Shown piece after piece: positions 35,510 to 44,458 of a DNA stretch of 64,000 bases. Under the pieces are notes generated by a model. The model ran no database searches. It saw only the letters and a list, made by a program, of their open reading frames with translations, and was not told the DNA's origin. The translations under genes were made by a program, and so were the position numbers. Every line of letters begins with the position of its first letter. The stretch's first letter is position 1. Source of the DNA: VFKU01 sp964620045. Its GTDB lineage: Bacteria; Hydrogenedentota; Hydrogenedentia; Hydrogenedentales; GCA-2746185. The DNA lies in the NCBI GenBank assembly GCA_964620045.1, contig CAZUJL010000011.1:62001-126000 (forward strand), written 5' to 3'.

Positions 35510-36160
35510 TTAGGAACCCGTAATTTGGGTCATGTCTTCGACCTGCAAGACTCCGTGGGACTTGACCCATGCATTTAACTCCCAATAATTGGGCCGGGGA
35601 AGCGAATCAGGGTTCATAACAGCGCACTCGCCGGTCTCTCCACAGCGATAGGTCCGCACCAGCGAATCGGAGATATAAAGCTGGAAAGCGTTATCGTTTT
35701 TTACACTTTTGGCAAGTTCTGTCAATGTATTAGGTGGGCCCGCCACTTCTTTTGTGCCCAGCATGTCGAAGTCGTACCGAATCTCGAATTCCACCGGATA
35801 TAGCAACGAATCCGTGCGTTTTACGTCCAGCACTTCCATATCGTGAAAGTTTCGGTAGTACTTCATCAGGACGTCGGTGCGCACGCCGTTGTCTTCATCA
35901 AAATAGATGTGGTCGTACACTTTGTTGCGGTAAATCATTTCTGCTGCGGCGAGCCGGGCCAGTTCTGATTTCGCCAGCTCCTCGGCTTTTTTGAGCAGCA
36001 CGTCCTGAGTCACGGTAGAAGGTACGGTGGAAGGTTCGGCGGGAGTCACGGTGGTGGAGGATGCCGTCGCGCCCTTGCTCGCGGGCGACATGACCTGACC
36101 ACCACACGACACGATCAAACCCGCCATTAATACACTCGCCAGCGCAATCTTGGCTTTCAT
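35510..36160 (-). CDS. Lipoprotein of unknown function
   Basis: The 216-aa protein begins MKAKIALASVLMAGLIVSCGGQ, a signal peptide with lipobox LIVSC, after AAGGAG. A Ser/Thr/Pro-rich spacer follows (residues about 20-50), then a mixed domain with MIYRNKVYDHIYFDEDNGVRTD and LYPVEFEIRYDFDMLGTKEV. The ATG 24 bp upstream has no ribosome binding site and is rejected. It has no recognised catalytic motif. Likely attached to the outer or inner membrane. Confidence 0.75.
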   Translation of the reverse strand: MKAKIALASVLMAGLIVSCGGQVMSPASKGATASSTTVTPAEPSTVPSTVTQDVLLKKAEELAKSELARLAAAEMIYRNKVYDHIYFDEDNGVRTDVLMKYYRNFHDMEVLDVKRTDSLLYPVEFEIRYDFDMLGTKEVAGPPNTLTELAKSVKNDNAFQLYISDSLVRTYRCGETGECAVMNPDSLPRPNYWELNAWVKSHGVLQVEDMTQITGS

Positions 36161-36233
36161 GAATATGCCACTCCTTAGATGCACGAAGTTTCAGTATACG
36201 CCTAGTTCCGGGCTTCCACAATCGCAGAACGAT

Positions 36234-38042
36234 TCAGTTCGAAGGCTTATCCAATGCCGCAAGTGCCTCCCGCGTACTCGTATCATTCGGGTTTAAGGCC
36301 AGCGTTTTCTCGAATTCGCGCCGCGCGCCGTCGCGATCGCCCATATCCACCAGCAACACCCCCAAGTTCGCGTGCGCCGGGCCGTACCATGGGTTGGCCG
36401 CGATTGCGGCTCTGAACTGCGCCGCCGCCTCATCGCGCCGCTGAAGCTGGCCGAGCGCAATGCCAAGATTCACGCGAATGTCCGAACGGCTTGGCGACAC
36501 CGCCACCGCACGCTCCAGGAACTCCGCGGCCTTGGCCGGGTCGCCCGTCATCAACGCATCGGTGCCCAGCCACACCAACGTCGATCGATCCTTGGGAAAT
36601 TCCTTCAACGTCTCGTGCATCAACGCCATGGCTTTCTGGCGATCCCCGGCCGCCTCGAACGCGGTCGCGAGATTGAATCGCTGCTGGGCATTCGAGCCTT
36701 CCAGGCGGATCGCCGCTTCAAACATCGGTATCGCTTCCGCGGCCCGGCCCTGCTTGAGCAGCGCGAGTCCGTAGTAGTCGTGCGCGCGCGCATTGTCCTT
36801 CGTGACGGCGAGCGCCCGGGCAAACAACGTCTCGCTCGAACGCCAGGATGACAGCTGATTCCACGTCACCACGATCAACGCCGCACACACCGTGGCGGTT
36901 ACACCCACCCAGACCCGCCTCGTCACCTTGGCGAAATTGTCCGCGACGGTCCAAACAATGGCGATGAGTAGCCCAACCTGCGGCAGGTAGGTGTAGCGAT
37001 CGGCGAAGGCCTGCGCGCCCACCTGCACGATGCCGATCACGGGCACGAGCACGCCCAGGAACCACAGCCATCCCACCAGGGCCGCCGGAGTCCGGCGGCG
37101 CATGCGCCACGCGGCGACGGTCGCCGCAACAAGTACCAGCGCGCCCAACGCCGCCCGCATCTGCAGCGCGCCCGCGTGCGGCATGGGATAAAACGCGCAC
37201 AGACCCAGGGGCACAAAGGTCTGCCGCACATACATCCAGTACCCCCCGAGCGCGACGAGGATGCGGTGCCAAACTGGGTTTGATTCGAGATCGGAAACGG
37301 CGCCGCCCGTGGACTGCGTGTAGATCGTCAGCACGGCTGCGCCGGCGGCCAGTGCGATCAACGGTATTTTTTCGACAACGAGCCTTCTTGCGTTGTGAAC
37401 CCACGCGCGCCCCTCGCCCGCCACGCGGCCGAGCGGCCACCAATCGAGCAACAACAGCACACACGGCAGCGTGACCACCATCGGCTTCGACATCACGCCG
37501 CAGGCATACGCCAGCAGCACCAAGGCGTAGCGCAGGGCGCCCGGCCGCCGCGCGTATTCGGCATAGGCCAGCAAGGTCAGCATCCAGAACAACCCGCTGA
37601 GCACATCCTTGCGCTCCGCCACCCACGCCACGGATTCCGCGCGCAGGGGATGCAGCGCAAAGATGAGCGCGACGCATGCACTGCGCCACGCCTGCCCGGT
37701 CAGGCGCATGAGCGCCAGGTAGAGCGTTCCCGCCGTGAGCGCGTGCAGCGCCACATTCGTCGCGTGGTGTCCGGCCGGATTCAATCCATACAGGCTGACA
37801 TCCGCGAGATGCGACAGCAGCGTCAGCGGATACCACTGCACGCCGACGAACGCCGTCCATGCCCAGAGGAAGGTGCTGGCCTCGAGCCCCCGCTGCACGA
37901 TGTGGTTGCCGGTTACATACAGATTGTCGTCGTAGTTGACGAATTCGAACCCGATCGCGCGCGCAAACACGATCGCCGTCAGCGTCGTGATGCCGGTTGT
38001 GATCGCCACATGGCCGCGCCAACCCAACTCCGTTGTCCTCAT
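36234..38042 (-). CDS. TMTC-like membrane protein with C-terminal TPR repeats
   Basis: The 602-aa protein has about 10 N-terminal membrane helices. The acidic first loop FVNYDDNLYVTGN and the conserved HPLRAESVAWVAERKDVLSGLFWMLTLLAY resemble GT-C-fold, TMTC/PMT-like proteins common in Planctomycetes and other environmental bacteria. The last 200 residues hold TPR units (AIPMFEAAIRLEGSNAQQRFNLATAFEAAGD, cited from about 420-600). The ATG overlaps the stop of the upstream TPR gene as ATGA, so the pair is co-translated. Glycosyl transfer to proteins is inferred from fold resemblance only. Confidence 0.78.
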   Translation of the reverse strand: MRTTELGWRGHVAITTGITTLTAIVFARAIGFEFVNYDDNLYVTGNHIVQRGLEASTFLWAWTAFVGVQWYPLTLLSHLADVSLYGLNPAGHHATNVALHALTAGTLYLALMRLTGQAWRSACVALIFALHPLRAESVAWVAERKDVLSGLFWMLTLLAYAEYARRPGALRYALVLLAYACGVMSKPMVVTLPCVLLLLDWWPLGRVAGEGRAWVHNARRLVVEKIPLIALAAGAAVLTIYTQSTGGAVSDLESNPVWHRILVALGGYWMYVRQTFVPLGLCAFYPMPHAGALQMRAALGALVLVAATVAAWRMRRRTPAALVGWLWFLGVLVPVIGIVQVGAQAFADRYTYLPQVGLLIAIVWTVADNFAKVTRRVWVGVTATVCAALIVVTWNQLSSWRSSETLFARALAVTKDNARAHDYYGLALLKQGRAAEAIPMFEAAIRLEGSNAQQRFNLATAFEAAGDRQKAMALMHETLKEFPKDRSTLVWLGTDALMTGDPAKAAEFLERAVAVSPSRSDIRVNLGIALGQLQRRDEAAAQFRAAIAANPWYGPAHANLGVLLVDMGDRDGARREFEKTLALNPNDTSTREALAALDKPSN

Positions 38043-38887
38043 GCGCCGCCCCCGTCCACAATCGCGCGGAATGCGGCCGTATCTCGAATCCCGTCGAAGT
38101 CCGGGTCCTCGCGCGCATCCATCTTGAACAGCGGCTCATCCGTGATCGCCTGCGCCAGATACTCCAGCGCCTGCGCCGTGGCGCCCTCGCGCGCATAGCT
38201 GCACGCCAGGTTGTAATTCGCCTGCGGCATGCCGGGGGCCACCGCGAGCACGCGCAGGTACTCCTCGCGCGCCTCGGCATGCCGTCCCAATTCATCCAGA
38301 ATCACGCCGTAGTTAAAGTGGTTCACAGGATGATCCGGCTCGATCGTCAGCGCTTGCTGCGCATGATCCAGCGCCGCGCTCATTTCACCCGCGCGCCGCA
38401 ATAGGATGGCCATGTCGCTGTGTGGCCGGCTCCACCCAGGTTCGAGCGCGAGCGCTCGTTCGAAGGACTGCATCGCTTCGTCGCGCCGGCCCGACACAAA
38501 CTGGAGAATCCCCAGCCCGTTTAGCGGCCACGCCCACTGCGGCCGCATCCGGCTGGCGTGCAGAAACGCGTCTTCCGCGGCGGCGGCATTCGAGAAGCCG
38601 TAATACTGCTGCAATCCGCGTGCGTACCAGGCCTCCGCGGTTGCCAAGGCGGGCGTATCGCAATAGTCCGCCACCCGGTCCACCAGCGTCTGCGTTGCCG
38701 CCTCGCGCACGCGCGGATCCATGTCCAAGGCCTGCAGCATGTCCGTCACGAACCGGTCGCGCTGCGAGCGCTCCTCGCGCGTCGGCCCGCTGAACACATC
38801 GCCCGCTAGGTGCCGCAGCAAAAACGCCGCGACAGCCAGCCCCGCTGCCACGGCGGCGATGGTCCACGGAATGCGGTGTCGAATCAT
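38039..38887 (-). CDS. Membrane-anchored TPR protein
   Basis: The 282-aa product starts at ATG 38887 (MIRHRIPWTIAAVAAGLAVAAFLL), a single membrane anchor; an upstream frame start lacks a signal-like stretch. From about residue 90 to 270 it consists of TPR units, such as AWPLNGLGILQFVSGRRDEAMQSFERALALEPG and HPVNHFNYGVILDELGRHAEA, read here in parts. Such proteins scaffold complexes in the periplasm or at the membrane. It is the first gene of a two-gene unit with the TMTC-like protein. Confidence 0.82.
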   Translation of the reverse strand: MIRHRIPWTIAAVAAGLAVAAFLLRHLAGDVFSGPTREERSQRDRFVTDMLQALDMDPRVREAATQTLVDRVADYCDTPALATAEAWYARGLQQYYGFSNAAAAEDAFLHASRMRPQWAWPLNGLGILQFVSGRRDEAMQSFERALALEPGWSRPHSDMAILLRRAGEMSAALDHAQQALTIEPDHPVNHFNYGVILDELGRHAEAREEYLRVLAVAPGMPQANYNLACSYAREGATAQALEYLAQAITDEPLFKMDAREDPDFDGIRDTAAFRAIVDGGGA

Positions 38888-38988
38888 CGGGGCAGTATAT
38901 CCATCCGTCCATGAGCAGCCGTAGCACACTCCCGCTCGCGCGTTCCCATTTCACCCACCACTTCTCTATACTGCGCACGGGGGTTCTC

Positions 38989-39939
38989 ATGAAACTCGCG
39001 CTCATCGGCTGCGGTCCAGATGGACTCGCGCTTGCCGCCGCCGCCCGTTCTATCAACCTCGATCTCGCCGCGTGCGTCGACACCTCGCTTGCCGCCGCGC
39101 GAAAGGCAGCAACCCTCGCCCGGAGCACCGCAAAAAAAGACATCGCCAGTGTACTAAAGCATAAGGATATTGAGGCCGTGCTGCTCGGCGGCGCCCCCGC
39201 TCCGCGCAACGCCCATCTGCGCGCGGCACTGGCCCACGCCAAGCACGTGTTCTGCCCCGCGCCCTTTGCGCCCGATGCCACCGCCGCAAAAAGCCTGCTT
39301 GCCACGGCCCGCGACGCGAGCGCGCATCTGTACGTGGCCTATGACTGCCGCGTCGCGCCGGAAGACCTCGCGCTTGCGCGGCAACTCGATGCACAAGCCG
39401 CCGGCAAGCCCGGTTTCATTCGCGTGCACCGCGCCGTCCGCGTGCCTAAGACGACCGCGTCGGGCGGCGGAAAACGTGGTTCAAACGAAACGATCATCAC
39501 CGGCTTGCTTGCGCGCGATTTCGACTGGCTGATCCGCCGCTTTGGCGTGGCCGGCACGGTATACGCCCAAGCTACTTCGCAATCCGGACTCGATCATGCC
39601 GCATTGACGCTGACATTTCCGCGGGGCCCGATCGCGCAACTCATCGGCACCCGCGCGGCACACGGTCTCCCCGATCGCGCTACCGTCGAAGTCTGCGGCA
39701 CGGGCGGAATGCTGCAATACAGCAGCGACGATCCCGTCCTTGAATCGACGGCACACGCCGGCCACACCGAGCGCACCAGTCCCATCGCGCCCGATCTCTG
39801 GGCCCGCCATCTGCGGCAGTTCGTCGAGACCATTCAACAATCGCCGGCAAAGCAACAGTACGAACACGAGCTCAACGTCGTGCGCGTGATCGATGCCGCG
39901 CTCCGCTCGGCGGACACCGGCCGCGAGCAGAGACCCTAG
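38989..39939 (+). CDS. Degenerate Gfo/Idh/MocA-family protein lacking the EKP motif
   Basis: The 316-aa protein starts MKLALIGCGPDGLALAAAAR, a Rossmann N-terminus. The segment that normally reads VEKP is CPAPFA (residues 89-94), so the catalytic-type Lys is absent. The usual second-domain Asp/His motif is also not visible (ARDFDWLIRRFG). It may therefore bind a ligand or act as a partner rather than an enzyme. The ATG at 38989 is preceded by GGGGG. It is followed 2 bp later by a Sel1 protein and then an intact Gfo/Idh/MocA gene, all in one operon. Confidence 0.75.
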   Translation: MKLALIGCGPDGLALAAAARSINLDLAACVDTSLAAARKAATLARSTAKKDIASVLKHKDIEAVLLGGAPAPRNAHLRAALAHAKHVFCPAPFAPDATAAKSLLATARDASAHLYVAYDCRVAPEDLALARQLDAQAAGKPGFIRVHRAVRVPKTTASGGGKRGSNETIITGLLARDFDWLIRRFGVAGTVYAQATSQSGLDHAALTLTFPRGPIAQLIGTRAAHGLPDRATVEVCGTGGMLQYSSDDPVLESTAHAGHTERTSPIAPDLWARHLRQFVETIQQSPAKQQYEHELNVVRVIDAALRSADTGREQRP

Positions 39940-39941
39940 CG

Positions 39942-41066
39942 ATGGATGAAGATCTCGCGACACTGGCCCGCGAAGGCGACCCCGAAGCGCAGTGCATGCT
40001 CGCCGTCGCGCACCTGAATCGCGAAGGCCACGATCGCCGCCGCGCGCTGTACTGGCTGCGCCGCTCGGCCTCTGCCGGGTTCGCGCCCGCGCAATATGCG
40101 CTGGCCAATTTGCACAATCGCACGGGGTCGCGCGCCGCGCTGCGCTGGTTCAAGCAAGCCGCGCGGCAGGGCGATGTCGATGCGCAACTCGCGCTGGCCT
40201 ATCGCTACGCCGCGCGCGGGAAATCAGCAGCCGCGCAGCGTCACGCGGCGCACTGGTTCCGCCTCGCCGCGCATGCCGGCGAGCCCACGGCGCAGTTCCA
40301 TCTTGCGCGCGCACTCGAACGCGGCGCCGGTGTGCCGCGGAATTTCGCCAAGGCCGCGGAGTGGTATCGCCATGCGGCGCGGGGCGGCGATCTGCGCGCA
40401 CAGGTCGCGCTCGGCCGCCTGCACAGCGAAGGCCTCGGCGTTTCAAAGGATCCCGCGCGCGCGGTCCGGTGGTATCGTCGCGCCGCCGAATCCGGCAGCC
40501 GCCACGCGCAATGTATCGTCGGCCTGCATTATCTGACCGGAAACGGAGCCAAGCGCGATGTAAAACAAGCACTCGGATGGCTGCGCGCCGCCGCGGAGCA
40601 AGGCTACCCGCTCGCGCAGTACGCCCTCGGTGCGGCCCTGTTGAGCCATCCGTCGGGCGCGCCGATCGGGTTGATTTGGTTGGGACGCGCCGCGCAGGCC
40701 GGGCACGCCGATGCCGCGGTCGCCATCGCGCGCGTGTATTGCGACGGCACGCTGGTGCCGCGCGATCTGCGCCGCGCCCGCGCGAGTCTGAAAGCGCCCT
40801 GCGCGCAACGACATCCGGCCGCGTTTCGTGAGCTCGCCGAAACCTTCGTGCACGATTCCCTGGCCCGGCCCGACTGGCGCCGTGCGGTTCCGCTGTTTCG
40901 CAAAGCCGCGTATGCGGGCGACGCTTGGGCCGCATTCCGGCTCGGCGTGGCGTGCCGCGATGGTCTCGGGCTCGCGCGCGATGCCCGCCGCGCGCGGTAC
41001 TGGTTGGCCCGCGCCGCCGCACTCGGAATCGATTTCGCCGAACTCGACAGGAGACACGCCGCATGA
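39942..41066 (+). CDS. Sel1-like repeat (TPR-like) protein
   Basis: The 374-aa protein consists almost wholly of Sel1-like units of about 36 residues, such as GDPEAQCMLAVAHLNREG, AGFAPAQYALANLHNRTG, GDLRAQVALGRLHSEGLGVSKD and AGHADAAVAIARVYCDGT, giving roughly nine repeats. No signal peptide or membrane helix is present, so it is probably cytoplasmic and works as a protein-binding scaffold. It sits 2 bp after one Gfo/Idh/MocA-like gene and overlaps the next by 4 bp. A bridge between the two oxidoreductase-like proteins is a reasonable inference. Confidence 0.9.
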   Translation: MDEDLATLAREGDPEAQCMLAVAHLNREGHDRRRALYWLRRSASAGFAPAQYALANLHNRTGSRAALRWFKQAARQGDVDAQLALAYRYAARGKSAAAQRHAAHWFRLAAHAGEPTAQFHLARALERGAGVPRNFAKAAEWYRHAARGGDLRAQVALGRLHSEGLGVSKDPARAVRWYRRAAESGSRHAQCIVGLHYLTGNGAKRDVKQALGWLRAAAEQGYPLAQYALGAALLSHPSGAPIGLIWLGRAAQAGHADAAVAIARVYCDGTLVPRDLRRARASLKAPCAQRHPAAFRELAETFVHDSLARPDWRRAVPLFRKAAYAGDAWAAFRLGVACRDGLGLARDARRARYWLARAAALGIDFAELDRRHAA

Positions 41067-42046
41067 TTCGCATCGGCATTATGAGTTTCGCGCACATGCA
41101 CGCGTACAGCTACGCCGCCTGCCTCAAGCAGATCCCCGGCGCCACGCTTGCCGCGATTTGGGATGACAAACCCGCCCGTGGCCGGCACGCTGCGAAGGAC
41201 GCCGGCGTGCCCTTCATCGCCAAGCAGGGGGATTTCCTGTTGGGCGGTCTGATCGACGCGGTCATTGTGTGCTCCGAGAACGCCAAGCACCGGGAGCACA
41301 CCGAAGCTGCCGCGCGTGCGGGGTTGTGGGTGCTGTGCGAAAAGCCGATTGCGACGACGCTGCCCGATGCGCGCGCGATGATTGCGAGTTGTGCCAAGCG
41401 CGGAGTCGGCCTGGGCATTGCGTTTCCCTGCCGCTTTGCAACACCCCTGGTGGAGATCCGCGCGCGCGTGCAGCGCGGCGATCTGGGCAAGCTCCTGGCC
41501 GCCGCCTGCACCAACAACGGCCAGTTTCCCGGCGGCTGGTTTGCCGATCCCGAGCAGAGCGGTGGCGGGGCGGTGATGGACCATACGGTGCATGTCGCTG
41601 ACGTACTGCGCTGGATCACGGGTAGCGAATTCACGCGCGTGCATTGCGCCTGCGGCAATCTTATTCAGGAAGACGCGAGCACCGACGACGTCGGCAGCCT
41701 GCAGCTCGAAATGAAAAACGGCGCGCTGATCTCGCACGTCGCCAGTTGGGACCGCCCCGAGTCATTCCCCACATGGGGGGATCTAACCCTCGATCTCACC
41801 GGCACCAAAGGGGCCGTGCGCGTCGATGCGTTTCGCCAGAAGATCGACGTGTACTCGAATGCCGTCGGCAAAGGCGCCTGGGCAGGCTGGGGCGACGATG
41901 CCAACCTCGCGCTCGTTGCCGATTTTGTCGAAGCCGTGCGCGATAAACGCCCGCCGCGCGCCACCGGCGAAGACGGCCTGCGCGCGCTCGAAGTCACGCT
42001 GGCCGCGTATCGATCCGCCGAGACCGGAAAGCCGATCGCGCTCTAA
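41063..42046 (+). CDS. Gfo/Idh/MocA family oxidoreductase
   Basis: The 327-aa protein starts at ATG 41063 inside the Sel1 stop (ATGA overlap); a longer upstream frame is rejected because it overlaps Sel1. MIRIGIMSFAHMHAYSY resembles dehydrogenases whose Gly-rich loop is altered (SFAHMHA). WVLCEKPIATTLPDARAM has the catalytic Lys and GGAVMDHTVHVADVLRWITG the His/Asp of the second domain. It lacks a signal peptide and is cytoplasmic. The likely substrate is a sugar or cyclitol. Confidence 0.92.
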   Translation: MIRIGIMSFAHMHAYSYAACLKQIPGATLAAIWDDKPARGRHAAKDAGVPFIAKQGDFLLGGLIDAVIVCSENAKHREHTEAAARAGLWVLCEKPIATTLPDARAMIASCAKRGVGLGIAFPCRFATPLVEIRARVQRGDLGKLLAAACTNNGQFPGGWFADPEQSGGGAVMDHTVHVADVLRWITGSEFTRVHCACGNLIQEDASTDDVGSLQLEMKNGALISHVASWDRPESFPTWGDLTLDLTGTKGAVRVDAFRQKIDVYSNAVGKGAWAGWGDDANLALVADFVEAVRDKRPPRATGEDGLRALEVTLAAYRSAETGKPIAL

Positions 42047-42049
42047 ACC

Positions 42050-42616
42050 TTAGTGCTCGTGCGCGTCCGTTTCGCTCAGGTGAGTACGCACGCTCTGTTC
42101 CAGCTCCACTGATTTCAGACCCGCTTTTTTGCCGTCGGCAATCGCGTCGTCGGTGGGTTTCTTGCCGTTGATTCCTTCAAACACCGCCCAGATACCGCCC
42201 ACGCGATTGCTGCTGGCGCAGTGCAGGAACACGTGCTCGTCGTCGGCGGCCCCCAGTTTTTCCAAGATCGGTTTCAGCGCATCGGCCGACGGCAGCGCGC
42301 TCGATTCCATCGGCACCTGGATGTACTTCATGCCAGCGGCTTCCACCGCGGCCTTCTCGTCGAAATTGACCTTCGTCATTTCGTCCGCACGCCGCAGATT
42401 GATCACCACCTTCACGCCTTGTTGCTTCAGCGCGTCGAACGATTCCGTCGTCGGTTGCCCGCCGAAATACACGGATCCGTCCGAGGTCTTCGAAGCATTC
42501 AGCACCCCCGGCACCTCGGTGGATACGACCGCTTTGGCAGGCTCATCCGCGCCGGCGTGCCACGCGGCCGCCATCATCATTCCGCACACCGCCAGCACCG
42601 CTTGCATCGTTTTCAT
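42050..42616 (-). CDS. Secreted protein-tyrosine-phosphatase-like protein (DUF442/DSP-like)
   Basis: The 188-aa protein has a signal peptide (MKTMQAVLAVCGMMMAAAWHAGA). It also has the PTP loop HCASSNRVGG near residue 132, matching HCxxxxxR in spacing, and upstream GGQPTTESFDALKQQGVKVVINLR. This matches the beta-lactamase-hydrolase-like/DSP family that includes periplasmic phosphatase-like proteins. The general-acid Asp is not certain. GGAG precedes the ATG. It converges on the Gfo/Idh/MocA gene, with 3 bp between them. Confidence 0.85.
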   Translation of the reverse strand: MKTMQAVLAVCGMMMAAAWHAGADEPAKAVVSTEVPGVLNASKTSDGSVYFGGQPTTESFDALKQQGVKVVINLRRADEMTKVNFDEKAAVEAAGMKYIQVPMESSALPSADALKPILEKLGAADDEHVFLHCASSNRVGGIWAVFEGINGKKPTDDAIADGKKAGLKSVELEQSVRTHLSETDAHEH

Positions 42617-42704
42617 TGTGAATACTCCAGAATAAGAACCGCGCGTTAAACGTTTCGTGCACCCCGTCGCTTACACTATGAGACCACACGATGGAGTTTC
42701 CAAC

Positions 42705-43004
42705 ATGAAAGTCATGGTCGATCTTTGTGTCATTCCTCTCGGCGTGGGCGTGTCCTTGTCCGAATACATCGTCGCCTGCCAGAAAATCATCCGCGAGGCC
42801 GGCCTCACGCACGAAATGCACGCCTACGGCACCAACATCGAAGGCGAGTGGGACGCGGTGTTCAACGTGGTGAAGCGCTGCCACGAGACTGTCCATGCTA
42901 TGGGCGCGCCGCGCATCACCACCACCATCAAGCTCGGCACGCGCGTCGATCGCCCGCAAACCCTGGCCGATAAAGTCGCCAGCATCAAGGAGAAGTTGGC
43001 GTAG
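42705..43004 (+). CDS. MTH1187 family thiamine-binding protein
   Basis: The 99-aa protein MKVMVDLCVIPLGVGVSLSEYIVACQKIIRE begins like the family, with later GLTHEMHAYGTNIEGEWDAVF and a C-terminal TIKLGTRVDRPQTL. Homologues bind hydroxymethyl-pyrimidine or thiamine and form ferredoxin-fold oligomers. The ATG at 42705 has TGGAG upstream. Its last 20 bp overlap the convergent membrane-protein gene. Confidence 0.9.
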   Translation: MKVMVDLCVIPLGVGVSLSEYIVACQKIIREAGLTHEMHAYGTNIEGEWDAVFNVVKRCHETVHAMGAPRITTTIKLGTRVDRPQTLADKVASIKEKLA

Positions 43005-44301
43005 GCTCGATTCGATCGAGGGGAACATCCGGCCGAAGTCCGCGGAATCGACTCCACACCCAATACACCGGCACCGCCACGCCGATCGCGGCCACCAACT
43101 TCATCGAGAAGATCACAGGCAAAAAGTAGCGCGCGAAATTGAACTGCACCAGCGTTACAACGAATGCGTACTGCGCCACGAAATACACGAAGGCCAAACC
43201 CGGCAGGTTTACCTCGCGTTTACGAAAACCCTGCACCAGACCCCAGCCGCAAACGATGAATCCGATCGCAAATGCCGCCGGCTCCGCGCGCACGCTGCGG
43301 AAGCCCGAGAGAAACAAGCGCTCGTGGATCAGCCTGAGCCGTTCCGGCGGCGTGCCCCAGCCGAGCGCTTTGGCGGGTACGGACTCAAAGGCCTGCTGCG
43401 TGCGCACGTACAAGTTCGGAAATTCGAGCAACAGGCGCGGCGACTCGAAGGGCCAGAAAAACGGGTTCAGCACATACACCGTAATGATCGCCGTGATCAG
43501 CGCCGCCAGCGGACCGTATACGGTCGTGCGCAGCGAGAATCCGCGCGCGACCCAGATCGGCGGCAGCAATAAACCGTAGAACAACGCCACGAGCGGCAGT
43601 CCCGTGATTTTCACCGAGCACGCCAACCCCGCCGCCAATCCCACGAGCATCGAATACCCCACGAACGATCGCGTCCGTGTCGCGCGGATGAGTCCGACGC
43701 TCGCCAGCAGTCCCGTCAAGATGAAAAAGTTGTAGTAGCTGTCCGTCACGGCGAGCGCGAGAAGCTTGTGCACCGCGGTGCTGCCCAGCATCGCGGCGGC
43801 CGCCAGCACGCCGCACAACTCGCCCCCGATCAGCGTCCCCACGAGGAACAACAGTCCCGCGCAGCCCGCCACGAACGCGATCTCGGATTCCCGCGCGCGC
43901 AGCAGCAACCCCGGCGGCGGCACCTGCCCCAGCGCCCGATTCGCCTCATATGATCGGCCCCAGTCGTACAGCGCAAGGTATTCGGCATCGCCCGGTTGCT
44001 GTTGCCAGTGCAACCGCACGCCAAGCCCTAGCAGGACTTTTCCAAGGTTCTGGTTGAAATTCCCGACTATTCCCAACTCGTTGGCGACCCATTTTTCGTG
44101 CCGAAAATCGCCGGCCAACACCAGCGCCGTGTAGTAATTCCCCGAAGAAATCCAGTCCGTTTCATCGCCCATAAAGGGCTCGTGCCGCACAGGCCCATAG
44201 AAGACCCAGAACGTCGCACCCACGACCGCGGCCGCCAAAATGGCACGCAAAAGCCGGCGCCGCAATGGCCGCCGTCCCTTGCCGCTGGTGCTGTCCCCCA
44301 C
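42985..44301 (-). CDS. GT39/ArnT-like membrane glycosyltransferase-fold protein
   Basis: The 438-aa protein has one N-terminal helix (LRAILAAAVVGATFWVFYG) followed by the loop HEPFMGDETDWISSGNYY, whose DE pair resembles the catalytic Asp-Glu of ArnT and GT39 transferases. About nine more hydrophobic helices follow. I place the start at GTG 44301, 7 bp after GGGAGGG; the longer frame adds 35 polar residues. Its 3' end overlaps the MTH1187-family gene by 20 bp. Transfer of a sugar from a polyprenyl carrier is inferred. Confidence 0.7.
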   Translation of the reverse strand: MGDSTSGKGRRPLRRRLLRAILAAAVVGATFWVFYGPVRHEPFMGDETDWISSGNYYTALVLAGDFRHEKWVANELGIVGNFNQNLGKVLLGLGVRLHWQQQPGDAEYLALYDWGRSYEANRALGQVPPPGLLLRARESEIAFVAGCAGLLFLVGTLIGGELCGVLAAAAMLGSTAVHKLLALAVTDSYYNFFILTGLLASVGLIRATRTRSFVGYSMLVGLAAGLACSVKITGLPLVALFYGLLLPPIWVARGFSLRTTVYGPLAALITAIITVYVLNPFFWPFESPRLLLEFPNLYVRTQQAFESVPAKALGWGTPPERLRLIHERLFLSGFRSVRAEPAAFAIGFIVCGWGLVQGFRKREVNLPGLAFVYFVAQYAFVVTLVQFNFARYFLPVIFSMKLVAAIGVAVPVYWVWSRFRGLRPDVPLDRIEPTPTSP

Positions 44302-44458
44302 GGTCTCGCCCTCCCGTTCGCGATTCGATGCCCGAAGCCTACACGAGCAGTCGGCACACGAAAAAACGCGGCCTCCGTCATCCAAGAAGGGACGGTTACC
44401 GTTCATTTCGTATGTGATGTATCATTTCTGGTTAAACCAACTGTGGATTCCCCGACGT

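Noticed and set aside
40150..41737. Several long minus-strand frames across the Sel1 and Gfo/Idh genes
   Set aside because: Arg-rich shadows. The plus-strand frames have repeat and Rossmann motifs and overlapping ATGA junctions.
42619..42704. TPP riboswitch upstream of the thiamine-binding-family gene
   Set aside because: The gap is short and lacks the CUGAGA and related THI-box sequences.
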